DNA of 28,060 nt from Saprospiraceae bacterium (GCA_016717105.1 JADKGF010000024.1:1-28060), one strand, 5' to 3'; counted from the stretch's first letter, positions 10,454 to 20,109 are shown. Numbers and translations are program-made. Notes: generated by a model not told the origin, from the sequence alone.

Positions 10454-12221
10454 TTGCGTACATTTACCATCATATTGTTTTATCTTTTTATTTCACTTCC
10501 TATATTTTCACAATATAGCAGGGACTCTGTTTATTCCTATCAGGAACTCAATAAACTGCTAGAGCTCGCCAGAAATAATAACGATAATAAGACGATGGCC
10601 GAAGTATATCTCAAACTAGGTGACTACGAAGGTGATTTATTTGCGGAATATGAAAAATCACTAAAGTATTACAACTGGGCTCTCGACCATTTCAAAGCCA
10701 CTAAAGATAGTATAGGTATCAGCGAGACCAATCAGTCCATAGCACGGCGCTATAAAGATGCTGGATTATACAACGAATCCATTCAGATCTTGCTGACTCT
10801 TGCTCAAATTTATCAGCAAAAAAATAAGCTTAAAAAACTGGCAAAGGTATATTTTGATTTGAACCAAACCTTCAAAGCCCAAGGTGACCACGATAGCTCT
10901 ATCGAATATCTCAAAAAAGCATTGGATGTTAATCATATTTTGAAAGATACTAGCCTTCAAATTTTAATCTTGTTTGACAAAATACAATCCTATGAGGTAA
11001 ACTTGGAACTGGATAGTGCATTAGTCACGGCTTATCGAGTATTTGACATCAGTACCATCCTTGATGACCGAGAGATGCCGCCTAAAAAGTCTTTATCACA
11101 TCGGATATATCAATAAGCTAAAAAAGACTATCCCAAATCCTTAAATATTTAAATAAAGCGAGAGATATCTTGCCGTTTCAACCTTTCAGCGAATTGAGAA
11201 AGTCTATTAATAAAGAGCTTGCTGATGTATATTCGCTTTCGGGAAATCCAGATAAAGCATATAAATACCTTAGAGATTATACAATGCTCAATGACAGCAT
11301 CCTTAATAAAAATCGATTAGCATCATTTACCAACTTGGCATTGAAATATGGTACAAAAGAAAAACAAACCAGCATCGAACTATTAAAAATAGAAAAAGAA
11401 TATGAGATTTCAAAAAACAATGCACAAAGAAGGACGCTATATATCTTAGCATTTGGGCTTTTCATTGTCCTCTTGTCGTTATATTTTATTATCAAATTTT
11501 ATGACCAAAGAATAAGTACCACCAAGATAATTACAGAACAGAAAGAAGAAATCAATCAGCAAAAATACGGGAGCTGGAAGATAATATGAAAATGAATAGT
11601 ATGCGATCCGTCATCGAAGGTCAAGAAACCGAAAGAGAAAGAATCGCCAAAGACTTACATGATAGTTTAGGTGGATTATTGAGCACCATAAAATTGCATT
11701 TTGACCACGTGAGTTCTAAAAATTCTGAATTGCAACATCAAAAAGAATACAATCAAGCTTATCAACTTTTAGATACAGCGGTAGATGAAGTGAGAACAAT
11801 TTCTAGGGATTTGCAGCCCGATCCTTACAAAATTTAGGTCTTGTGCCTGCTATTAAAGACTTGATAAACCGATTTGAAGCAGAAAACTATCCGGATATTG
11901 ATTTCCAATATTATGAAATGCCAGACAAAATCGACAAAGATGATTTCACTGTCGGTATATCGTATCGTCCAAGAGCTGCTGACAAATAGCCTAAAACACG
12001 CACAAGCAACAGAAATACTTATCCAGATAAATACAGAAGAAGATGAATTGGTCATACAGTACGAAGATGATGGAATTGGTTTTGATCAATCAAATCTGAA
12101 ACGAAAAGGTATGGGTTTGGAAAATATACGCTCAAGGGTAAATTATATGCACGGATCGATCTCTATAGAAAGCGAAAATGCAATGGGTATGGCAGTCATG
12201 ATTCGTATAAAATACCAATAG
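10454..12221 (+). CDS. TPR-containing HisKA_3 sensor histidine kinase, frame-disrupted
   Basis: The product is a membrane histidine kinase of the type paired with NarL-family regulators. A signal peptide ends in LPIFSQ. The sensor part holds TPR-like helices, for example AEVYLKLGDYEGDLFAEYEK and DHDSSIEYLKKALDVN, then a single membrane segment (LYILAFGLFIVLLSLYFI). The dimerisation/phosphoacceptor helix reads ERERIAKDLHDSLGGLLSTI, with His in the DLHDSLGG motif. The ATPase domain has the N box NSLKHAQA, DDGIGF and GMGLENIRSRV. About 589 codons in all. The frame breaks near 11090-11165, 11570-11580, 11825 and 11940. The first codon appears to be TTG at 10454, as no ATG is in frame upstream; an ATG misread as TTG is possible. 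The next gene begins 15 bp after the stop, so the two are probably co-transcribed. The signal sensed is unknown. Confidence 0.87.
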
Positions 12222-12236
12222 CAAATAACCAATGAT

Positions 12237-13133
12237 ATGAATTTGCATAGCCCAATTGTAAGGATCGAAACTCAGCTACTAACCCTAAAGGAAATAGAAC
12301 TTTACATAAAAAGAGACGATCTTATTCATCCATTAGTATCGGGCAATAAACATAGAAAACTTAAATACAATCTGTCCAAATTAAATCCTGATGATCATCC
12401 GACCATTGTCACATTTGGTGGTGCATTTTCTAATCATTTGCACGCTACAGCGGCAGCTTGTCAAGCCATGAAATTTGCTTGTGTCGGATTTGTAAGAGGA
12501 GAAATAGACATTGAAAATCCCACACTAAAATACTGTATTTCAGCAGGAATGGAATTGATTCCGATGAGTCGTTCCGATTATAGATTAAAAGAAATTGCCC
12601 CTGAAGTTGCAAAAATAATTTCTACATATAATAATCCGATTATTGTACCAGAAGGTGGCACAAATCAGGCTGCGTTACTAGGCGTTTCAGAATTGATAGA
12701 TGAATTGCAAGGAACACGTTGCGAAGACGTTGATTACATAACTTTGGCTTGCGGAACTGGTGGAACCACTGCGGGCCTATTGACTTCTAATCGTTTGCGG
12801 GCAAAGGTCATCGCATTTTCTGCACTAAAAAGTGATCACCTGATTCATGAAATCAAGGCTTTGAGCAGTTGCAAAAACGAAGATAAACTGATTGTAAATA
12901 CCGATTATCACTTTGGCGGATATGCAAAATGGGACCAAACTTTGTTAGATTTTATTACTGACTTTGAAAAAGAAACCAGCGTACCTCTGGATCATGTGTA
13001 TAATGGAAAGGCACTCTATGGGCTCATGGATTTGATTGCCAATGATTATTTTCCAAAAGGTACGAAGATTATGCACATTCACACCGGAGGCTTGCAAGGA
13101 AAAGCAGGTCTTGTTTACATCATGTCAAAATAA
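12237..13133 (+). CDS. PLP-dependent D-cysteine desulfhydrase / ACC deaminase family enzyme
   Basis: An intact 298-codon gene, unusual in this window for having no frame break. It belongs to the pyridoxal-phosphate enzymes that contain D-cysteine desulfhydrase (D-cysteine to pyruvate, H2S and ammonia) and 1-aminocyclopropane-1-carboxylate deaminase. Visible motifs are YIKRDDLIHPLVSGNKHRKL, with the lysine expected to hold PLP; TFGGAFSNHLHATAAAC; VPEGGTNQAALLGV; the phosphate-binding loop ACGTGGTTAGLL; and IHTGGLQGKAGL near the end. Slightly shorter than typical members (300-340). Residues separating the two activities cannot be judged reliably by eye, but in heterotrophic Bacteroidota the desulfhydrase role is the likelier one. 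It follows the sensor kinase by 15 bp and ends 5 bp from the convergent receptor gene. Confidence 0.88.
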   Translation: MNLHSPIVRIETQLLTLKEIELYIKRDDLIHPLVSGNKHRKLKYNLSKLNPDDHPTIVTFGGAFSNHLHATAAACQAMKFACVGFVRGEIDIENPTLKYCISAGMELIPMSRSDYRLKEIAPEVAKIISTYNNPIIVPEGGTNQAALLGVSELIDELQGTRCEDVDYITLACGTGGTTAGLLTSNRLRAKVIAFSALKSDHLIHEIKALSSCKNEDKLIVNTDYHFGGYAKWDQTLLDFITDFEKETSVPLDHVYNGKALYGLMDLIANDYFPKGTKIMHIHTGGLQGKAGLVYIMSK

Positions 13134-13138
13134 CGGCA

Positions 13139-15596
13139 TTATAATCCGATTTTTAATCCAAGAAGCCAGTTTCTTCCTGCTTGTGGATACAAAAAGTTTT
13201 CGGTGATCAGACTTTCATATTTATAACTGTACGTATAGCCATTAGAAGCATACAATTGATTGAGCACATTATTGACCAAAAGCGTACAAGATGCGTCTTT
13301 TACGTACTTAGATTTTATTTTATACATTAGTCTGAAATTGTGGTAGTTATAAGCTGGCAATGACCTTTCTGCGTTGCTTGTATTGTCCAAAACTGTGATC
13401 CGACAAACTTAACGGACCATCCAATTTCGATATTCTTGTGTGGTGTATATTGACATTGTAAAGCGCCAATCCAGTTTGGTGAAAATGAAATATCTGTATT
13501 TTGGTGGTGAATAATTTCTTTAGTGAAATCTATCGTGTAGTCAGCTATTACCTCATCAAAAGCTTTAATTTTATTTAAACTCCATGTTGCATTAGCATTA
13601 AGACTCCATTTTTTTGTCATTTGAAAAGCGATACTTTGTTCGATTCCAGCCCTATAACTTTCCGGTACATTTACCCTGACAGATGCGCCTACATCATTGA
13701 GCTCTCCCGTCAAAACCAATTGATTTTTGTACAACATGTAATACAAATTTGATTCAAGTTGTAGCCTTTTATTTGCATATTTATAACCCAATTCCCAATT
13801 TTTTAGTTGCTCATGAAGTGGTAAATTACTGTATGCGTAATCAATAAAATCACCGCGACCAGGCTCTTTATTTGCCACAGCAAAAGACAAAAATGACTCA
13901 TGATTTTTCTTCCATTTGTAATGAATACCAAATTTCGGATTGATAAAATTATACGATTCAGAAACATCCACAACCCGCAAATCATTGTCTTTACCTTGTA
14001 TCTGATAATGCACTTTTCTCCATTGTAGATCACCATGCAAGGTCATATTATCATTCAATTCGAAGATGGCTCTACTATACATAGAAATATCTTGTTTTTG
14101 ACCCGTGTTATCATAATATCTTCTTTCCTTATCAAGGTCAGTTAGTACCACAGAAGATCGAATCACATTCCCAAAATGGTCACCAGTGTAAGTATTGGCT
14201 GAAAAGCCAGCTTGAAGCGTTAAATTTGGCTTCCAAGCATATTCTACATCACCCATCAGCCCTAACAAATCATTGTCTAGCCACCTTCTTCGCACGATAT
14301 CTGACCGACGAATTGCTGTCCCAGATGAGTCAATAATTTCGGGAAGACTGTAATTTTCAAATTTATCATTCACCTTAAATTCTTCGTAGTAGCCATTGCC
14401 TTTTGTGTAGTAAAATGTCAGTTTGGTTTTTAAATAATTTGTAGGCGCAAGTGCATGAATAAGCTGAATATGTGTCTGTCTGTATTTATCGACTTGATCT
14501 GGATATGTATAAAAATTGTATCTCCTGTCAGACGAAAAAAGATTGACCGAATCTTGACTATTTTTATAAATGCTACCCAGATTATTATAATAATGTGTCA
14601 ATAATTTCTCGCCATCATCATTTATTTTTGCTTCGGGAACACCATACCATGATTGATAAGTACGTTCCTTTCCACTCATTACATTGAGCCTTAATGAAGA
14701 TTTTCCAGTCACCTACTTGCTGAAAAGAAATATGAACTCAGTTCAGATGTAGCTCGATCCACATAACCATCAGATTTTATCAAGCTATATCTCGCATCCA
14801 AGCAATATCGGTTATTTATAAGGCCAGTACCCAGATTGACACCTATTTTCTTGGTATTAAATGATCCTAATGATGTTGCTAAATCTATATAAGGATTGAC
14901 CCTAACATCAGCAGTATTGATGCTCACTGTTCCGCCAAATGCACCTGCGCCATTGGTAGAAGTGCCTACTCCACGCTGGATTTGGATATTATTTACAGAA
15001 GACACCATATCTGGCAAATCTACCCAAAAAACGTTTTGGGACTCAGCGTCGTTGAGTGGGACACCATTGATAGTTACATTGATACGTGTCTGATCTGATC
15101 CTCTTAATCTCAAGCCCGTATAACCAATACCTGCACCTGCGTCTGATGTGACCACCATCGAAGGCGTCCATTGCAAAATTACAGGAACATCTTGCCCAAG
15201 GTTTTCTTTTTGTAATTCTTTTTTATTCAGATCCTGTTTGGTAAAAGGGCCTGCATCTCCTACCCTATTTCCTTGAATTTCAATACGATCCAACAAATAT
15301 ATCTCACCTTTTAGTACAATATCTAGGTTCAAATCACTAGCAACTATAATTGTTTCTGTATATGCTTGATATCCGATAAATGTAGCCTTAAGTTTGTACG
15401 TACCAGCAGGAACATTTGAAATATTAAAGTTGCCTTTATCATCTGTGGATGCAGCTAGGCTTGTTTCTTCTAGAAATACTGTTGTAAACGAAAGACTTTC
15501 ACCCTTTTCATTACGAACGTGCCCTTCAATGACAAATTGGGCATTTGCATAAATAGGAATAAATAGAATAAGAAGTAAAACATTTAAATATCTCAT
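13139..15596 (-). CDS. TonB-dependent outer-membrane receptor, probably for thiamin or a thiamin precursor
   Basis: About 819 codons in three overlapping frames (15596-14709, 14712-13327, 13390-13139), so two frame breaks at about 14710 and 13385. A signal peptide ends in ANAQ. A carboxypeptidase-regulatory-like domain follows at residues 22-100 (GHVRNEKGESLSFTTVFLEE). The plug domain contains GYTGLRLRGSDQTRINVTIN and GVPLNDAESQNVFWVDLPD, then QIQRGVGTSTNGAGAFGGTV. The rest is a 22-strand type beta-barrel (for example GELNDVGASVRVNVPESYRA), with a final segment SYKYESLITENFLYPQAGRN. The TPP riboswitch in the leader is the basis for the substrate call: TPP-controlled TonB-dependent receptors are known in Bacteroidota as thiamin uptake proteins. 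No plasma-membrane transporter or thiamin gene lies beside it, so the substrate remains inferred. Confidence 0.9.
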
Positions 15597-15652
15597 TTAA
15601 ATTAATTTATATATTAATAAATTTCCTAATGAGATACTAAAATTCGTCTGCA

Positions 15653-15727
15653 AGGTCCCTTTTCAGCATTACCTGAACAGGTTCGATGGGTATGATCTCA
15701 GCCTGAGCGAACTCAAGCACCCCAATT
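15653..15727 (-). promoter_or_regulatory. TPP riboswitch (THI element)
   Basis: The minus strand carries the conserved THI-element blocks in order: GGGGTGC, then GGCTGAGATCATACCC, then GAACCTGTTCAGGTAATGC, then AGGGA. CTGAGA and the GAACCTG...GTAATGC segments are the parts that bind the pyrimidine and diphosphate of TPP. It starts a few bases after the -7 box and ends 57 bp before the receptor ATG at 15596, so it sits in the 5' leader. High intracellular TPP should lower expression. I could not identify a clear terminator or sequestering hairpin between aptamer and start, so the mechanism of control is open. Confidence 0.93.
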
Positions 15728-15737
15728 TTAGGAATTG

Positions 15738-15745
15738 CAAAGATA
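15738..15745 (-). promoter_or_regulatory. probable -7 promoter box (TATCTTTG) for the riboswitch-receptor transcript
   Basis: TATCTTTG fits TAnnTTTG and lies about 10 bp upstream of the aptamer, so transcription from it would start at or just before the first aptamer helix. No clear -33 box was seen. Confidence 0.55.
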
Positions 15746-16161
15746 GTGAAAATAAAAGATTTCTAGCATTGTAATTAAACATAAAATGATCTTGGAATAT
15801 TCATGTCTGTTCAGAATGGACAAGCATTCAGTAACTAAAACTGTCAAAAAGATAAGAAAATTATTTACATTTGCAATATGAGTAGATGATGAAATGTAAA
15901 ACTTTTCTACCTTTAGCAGGATTCGTAAAATATTGGATCGAAGACGGAGACTTCGACCATCGGGTGACGGAGAATTTGTGTCGCTGTGGCGTTACTTCGA
16001 TGATTGAAATTTGATAGAAATAGATATAGCAGATATATGATGGATGTACCATTTCATGTACAAATTAGAAATTTGGCAACACTTAGACTTAGGCGCAGCC
16101 TAAGCCTAGCGAAGGAATATAAAATTATATCTTACTCAAATTTTCAAATAAAAAATAATAT
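15746..16161. other. intergenic region with a GC-richer palindromic island
   Basis: Within AT-rich DNA the part near 15935-16010 is clearly GC-richer. It contains TCGAAG ACGGAGA CTTCGA, an inverted repeat with a 6-bp stem, and GACGGAG occurs twice about 25 bp apart. A second palindrome, CTTAGGC GCA GCCTAAG, lies at 16088-16104. A 41-codon plus-strand frame (MKCKTFLPLAGFVKYWIEDG, from 15891) and a minus-strand frame (15861-16052) cross the island, but neither resembles a known protein. A REP-like or decayed mobile sequence is possible. Confidence 0.4.
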
Positions 16162-16617
16162 ATGAATTATTGGAAGTCAGCAAATTTATTGTTAGAAACA
16201 ATAACAGAGAATAATATGTGTTATGACATTAATCCTATTATAAAATCAGAAATTTTATTAAAAATTAAAATGTTATCCGTTAATGACAATGTTTTAGTTT
16301 CTAGATTATTAATTTATAATAAGATTAATGATAATAATTTATTAAATTTTCTTTTCTATATATCAATCAATAATGAAAGACTTTATGATTTATTTTTAAA
16401 AGACGCTTGTAAATTTGCTAAAACGTTCATGTTTGCTATCCATGATGTGAATCTTCCAAACACACATAATGTTTTTACCGAAATAGAAATAAATTTATTA
16501 AAATCAGACATAGAAATAAATCAAATTATAAGCAATATTTATAATTTAGATGCTGTCCAATTAAAAAACAAATTTCCTAAATGCTATTATTTTACTTTAA
16601 TAAATCCTAAAGCTTAG
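16162..16617 (+). CDS. AT-rich orphan protein of unknown function, 151 residues
   Basis: An intact ATG-started frame preceded by an A-rich leader, as usual in Bacteroidota. The product begins MNYWKSANLLLETITENN and is rich in Ile, Asn, Leu and Lys, with no signal peptide or membrane segment. The text looks helical (NEIEINLLKSDIEINQIISN-like segments near residues 110-130). I do not recognise the family. The DNA is much richer in A+T than the neighbouring genes, and it lies between a palindromic island and small unidentified frames, which suggests recent acquisition. It is probably a real gene, since it is open over 151 codons in a window full of frame breaks, though high AT content with few stops in one frame weakens that argument slightly. 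Confidence 0.6.
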   Translation: MNYWKSANLLLETITENNMCYDINPIIKSEILLKIKMLSVNDNVLVSRLLIYNKINDNNLLNFLFYISINNERLYDLFLKDACKFAKTFMFAIHDVNLPNTHNVFTEIEINLLKSDIEINQIISNIYNLDAVQLKNKFPKCYYFTLINPKA

Positions 16618-16794
16618 AGTATTGAATTTGTATTTATCCTTGTCACTAGTTTCTATGTTTTTAACAGCAATTTGCTTTACGACCTTGACCTTTGCTGGCG
16701 CAAGTTTGCAACTTGTGCCTTTACCACCTTTATAACAAGTTTCAGTCTTTGCCAAGCCAGATAAATCCAACTTATAATGGTAACAGATATACAT
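16597..16794 (-). CDS. small hypothetical protein, 65 residues
   Basis: An ATG-started frame whose product (MYICYHYKLDLSGLAKTE...) is Lys-rich, with KLAPAKVKVVKQIAVKN in the middle and three Cys in the first 30 residues. A TACTTTTG box lies 28 bp upstream of the start, which is good spacing for a leader of about 20 bases. Its 3' end overlaps the 3' end of the AT-rich orphan by 21 bp, tail to tail. I do not recognise the family. It may be chance or a fragment. Confidence 0.35.
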   Translation of the reverse strand: MYICYHYKLDLSGLAKTETCYKGGKGTSCKLAPAKVKVVKQIAVKNIETSDKDKYKFNTLSFRIY

Positions 16795-16822
16795 GAAAAA
16801 TTTACTTATCTTTCTTAAAGAA

Positions 16823-16830
16823 CAAAAGTA
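16823..16830 (-). promoter_or_regulatory. possible -7 promoter box (TACTTTTG)
   Basis: Exact TAnnTTTG match on the minus strand, placed correctly for the 65-residue frame starting at 16794. No -33 box recognised. Confidence 0.35.
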
Positions 16831-16862
16831 AACAAAATATATTCCTACCTGATACAGAAATT

Positions 16863-17105
16863 TTAAGTTGAACTTCTATTTTTACTTGCAAACTCGTTTT
16901 GATATGATAAATGATGCGTAGTAGCACGAGTTAAATATTTATCACACTTTAGCATGACTGCACCAGCATAGGTATTCTTTAAAAGACTACATGTTAGGTC
17001 TAGGTTTTTGTAGATAATTAATTTTTCTTGAATACAAAACCTGCATTTTACTATTACCGAGCTGATTGGTATTTGGATGTATCGGTAGTTTGATGGTTTC
17101 TTCAT
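16863..17105 (-). CDS. weak small ORF, 80 residues, unknown
   Basis: ATG at 17105 (MKKPSNYRYIQIPISSVIVK) after an A-rich leader (AAAAAACAATAATAAATG), which is typical of Bacteroidota starts. The product has four Cys and no recognisable domain. It lies divergent to the T9SS gene at 17185, with only 79 bp between the starts. It may be real, or chance in AT-rich DNA; no homologue comes to mind. Confidence 0.3.
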   Translation of the reverse strand: MKKPSNYRYIQIPISSVIVKCRFCIQEKLIIYKNLDLTCSLLKNTYAGAVMLKCDKYLTRATTHHLSYQNEFASKNRSST

Positions 17106-17184
17106 TTATTATTGTTTTTTAATTGATATTTAATGTTCCATTTTATTGTAAAAAGTCATTATTGCAAAACAAATCGATGAATAT

Positions 17185-19514
17185 ATGATTCGTATTTTAA
17201 TTACATTTTTGCTACTAACATTTTACTGGGCAACGACCGCTCAGCCTAAAATTTGTGGCAGTAATCCTGCAATGACTTCTTTTTGTAAGGATGCTTGTAT
17301 TATATGCGACATTGATGGATTTACAGGTCGTAATAATAGTAATGTTGTTGGTCAAGCGCCATCTGATTTCTGTACTTCCGCAGTAAACCACATGCAATGG
17401 ATAGGCTTTATTGCAGGCTCTGTAGATTTAGATTTGGAAGTATATGTACATAATTGCCAGTTTGATAATGGGCTAGAGATTGGCTTGTATTATAGTGATA
17501 ATTGTATTCATTTTCAAAAAATATCAGAGTGTGATACGGACGTGTCTGATGGTGACAGGCGAAGATTCAAAAACACAGTTCCACTTGTCATTTGGCAATA
17601 TTATTATTTAGTAATGGATGGTAGCTCTAATGATGTTTGTGATTACACTATCACCGTAAAAAGTGGCACCACAAAAATCCTTCCACTCACCACTGCTCCT
17701 GACATAGTTGTCCCTTCAGAAATTTGCATTAACACCAAGATTCACTTTACATCACCAGGTTTAACTGGTGCATCAGAATATTATTGGTCGGTAAATGGTA
17801 CATTAATCGGATCCGGCCTTGATCTCATCTATTCATTTCCGACAAGTGGAGAATACTTGGTGTGTCTCGAGGCGTTTAATTTATGTGATAAGGCACCACA
17901 AGCCTGCAAAACCATCAAAGTATTGCCAGATGCGATGTATGAATTTAATACTCAAGTATGTTTTGGCGAGTGTTTCACTTATGAAAATGAAAATTACTGT
18001 AATTCTGGGTCTTATGAACGCCTACTAACCGCAGCAAATGGCTGTGATAGCATCGTGCGATTCAACTTGACAATATTGGATCAAATAACACAAGCGGTGG
18101 ATTTAACTATCTGCGAGGGCGAATCGCTTATGATTGGCGATACATCTATAACTATTGCTGGATCTTACAAAATAAAAATAAAAAATGTAAATGGCTGCTT
18201 TAACTTCGTTGATCTTAATCTCAAAAACAATAGAATGTGAGATTTTACCCACTGTGACTGTAAAAATATTACTTGTTTTGATGCAAAAAATGGCGAAATC
18301 ACAATACAGGTAAATCAAGCAACGCCACCATTGACATACGAACTTACGCATGTGCAAAATTCGAATTTTAAGTTGACGGGATGATAACATCCACAACGCA
18401 AGTTGTAAAATTTAGCAATCTAAATGAAGGTGATTATCAGATTAAAATTAAAGATAATTTTGGAAATGATTGGGCAAATGTATATCCCGTAAAGCAACCT
18501 ACACCGTTGGTTACTACGGCTGTAGCAAGTACTTATAATGGTTATAATATAAAATGTCGCGGAGATAAGAATGGAATAATAACCATTGATGTTACCAGTG
18601 GCTCAGCACCATTTATCTATAAAATAGGTACGACTCCTGTTACCAGCCCAATTTCAGGCCTAGCAGCGGGAAAATATACGATCACGATAGTAGATAAAAA
18701 TGGATGCCAACAAGAAACCACAATAGTATTAAAGGAACCTGATTCTTTGGAATCCAGTTTTGCTTTTGATTCTACGGTTTGTGATCACATACAGACTGGG
18801 AAAATTCGTTTAATATCGACCACCGGCGGTACACCAGCATATACCTATAAATTTCAGAACAAAGTTGTAGATCTTCTTAATACGCCAATGATTGGTTTAA
18901 TTCCTGGAGATTATACCATTATCACCCAAGATACTAATGGATGCCAACATGAATTTAATGGGAAGATCATAGAAAAATTGATACCTAAGGTTACATTAAC
19001 CAAAGATTATACAATCAATCTTGGTGATACTTTGCAACTAACGGTTGTGGTTGATCCTGCGGATTCTAAAATTCTTTGGACATCAGACTATCCATTTACC
19101 TGCGATACTTGCTCGATCACTAAATATCGACCTTTTCAATCATCAGCAGCTATGGTAATTGCAACCTCTCCCGCAGGATGTGTTACCGAAGTATTGGTCA
19201 ATGTCATAGTCAATAAGACGAGAAGTTTTATAATTTCTAATGTGATCAATGTAGTAAGTCAAGTAGGCAATAAGGAAATCACTTATTACGCTGGAGATGA
19301 TGTATTATCAGTTGTAAAATATGAAGTCTATGATCGATGGGGAAACATGGTGTATTTCTCAGAGAATTTACCAGTTGGGGCTATGTCCACGGGTTTCAAT
19401 GGATTATTTAAGCATAATTTATTATCCACAGGTGAATATACTTATCTGGCAGAAGTAAGTTATATCGATGGCGAGATTGTACGATATAGTGGCTCAATTT
19501 TGATTTTACATTAA
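17185..19514 (+). CDS. SprB-repeat surface protein with T9SS type B (gliding) sorting domain, frame-disrupted
   Basis: Start ATG at 17185; the signal peptide ends in ATTAQ. The N-terminal Cys-rich domain (residues 22-155: ICGSNPAMTSFCKDACIICD) is followed by a PKD-like domain (EYYWSVNGTLIGSGLDLIY; SGEYLVCLEAFN), and two short repeats with the pattern C-x-G-E...NGCDSIVRFNL and TICEGESLMIGD...NGCFNFVDLNL. Three SprB-like repeats span about 18235-18980, for example KCRGDKNGIITIDVTSGSAP with GLAAGKYTITIVDKNGCQ. The C-terminus is a gliding-type sorting domain (VVKYEVYDRWGNMVYFSENL, GEYTYLAEVSYIDGE), which targets the protein through T9SS to the cell surface. About 776 codons; the frame breaks near 18235, 18270 and 18380. 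It ends in a 3-4 bp tail-to-tail overlap with the proposed minus-strand repeat gene. Confidence 0.88.
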
Positions 19515-20060
19515 AGAATATCTACTACAATGTTAAGACTAATGTTCTCTAAACATGATTTGCCATCAAGTTCATATTTCGGTACTATATTTTGATCTAA
19601 CAATATCTCAATTTTACCTTAACCTGAATTGTGTTATGATTCGTAATAGATTTTCTAATGCATATTTCAGGTTCAAAAGACTACCACTAAATCCAAATCA
19701 TCTTGTGTACATAAACCATGATGTAACATGAAATAACCGTCAACAACAATAAAACTCCTGTCAGTAAGTACAAGAATTAGCCTTAGCAAGTATAAATCTT
19801 CTGTTAGCAAGCATGGAATTTACGTTAGCGAGTATAAAACTCCTGTTAGCAAGTTCGGAATTAACGTTAGCATGTATAAATCTTCTGTTAGTAAGTATGG
19901 AATTAACGTTAGCGAGTATAAAACTTCTGTTAGCGAGTTCGGAATTAGCGTTAGCGAGTATAAAACTTCTGTTAGCAAGTTTGGAATTAACATTAGCAAG
20001 AATAAAACTCCTGTCAGTAAGTACGGAATTAGATATAGATAGTTTAAAACGCACTATCAC
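19511..20060 (-). CDS. candidate 14-residue tandem-repeat protein, frame-disrupted
   Basis: The minus-strand frame from 20060 (GTG) is open through seven 42-bp repeats and reads NSELANRSFILANV per unit; LAN recurs every seven residues. The nominal stop at 19761 falls just after a 43-bp unit. Shifting one base there continues the repeat as VLTDRSFIVVDGYFMLHHG and then CTQDDLDLVVV. One further indel gives FEPEICIRKSITNHNTIQVK, and one missing A near 19608 gives KIEILLDQNIVPKYELDG, then KSCLENISLNIVVDIL and a stop at 19511-19513 that overlaps the stop of the convergent gene. That this many plausible segments join up argues for a real gene with indels like those elsewhere. The start is uncertain: no ATG is in frame, and an ATG frame at 20094 (MVLADITTQLCDSAF) may be the true N-terminus. 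I know no family for it. The alternative is a non-coding minisatellite. Confidence 0.4.
19748..20036. repeat. 42-bp tandem repeat (minisatellite), seven copies built from 21-bp halves
   Basis: The CTG that ends the AAACTCCTG/AAATCTTCTG block recurs at 19758, 19801, 19843, 19885, 19927, 19969 and 20011, so six intervals of 42 bp except the first of 43. Each unit has two related halves, TTAGCGAGTATAAAACTCCTG-like and TTAGCAAGTTCGGAATTAACG-like, both starting TTAGC and 21 bp long. Because the period is a multiple of three, a frame open over one unit stays open on either strand. Confidence 0.9.
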
Positions 20061-20109
20061 ATAATTGGGTTGTGATATCAGCTAATACCATTGTAGTTTT
20101 ACTTAATAA

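Noticed and set aside
15861..16052. Minus-strand 63-codon frame over the GC-richer island
   Set aside because: It matches nothing I know and its length is explained by the palindromic repeats; the plus-strand 41-codon frame over the same bases is equally plausible, so neither is called.
19748..20036. CRISPR array
   Set aside because: The units are contiguous 42-bp tandem repeats with no unique spacers between them, and there is no cas gene.
19813..20064. Plus-strand frame through the 42-bp repeat (LASIKLLLASSELT per unit)
   Set aside because: It is open only because the repeat period is a multiple of three. It does not continue sensibly past the repeat, whereas the minus-strand frame does.
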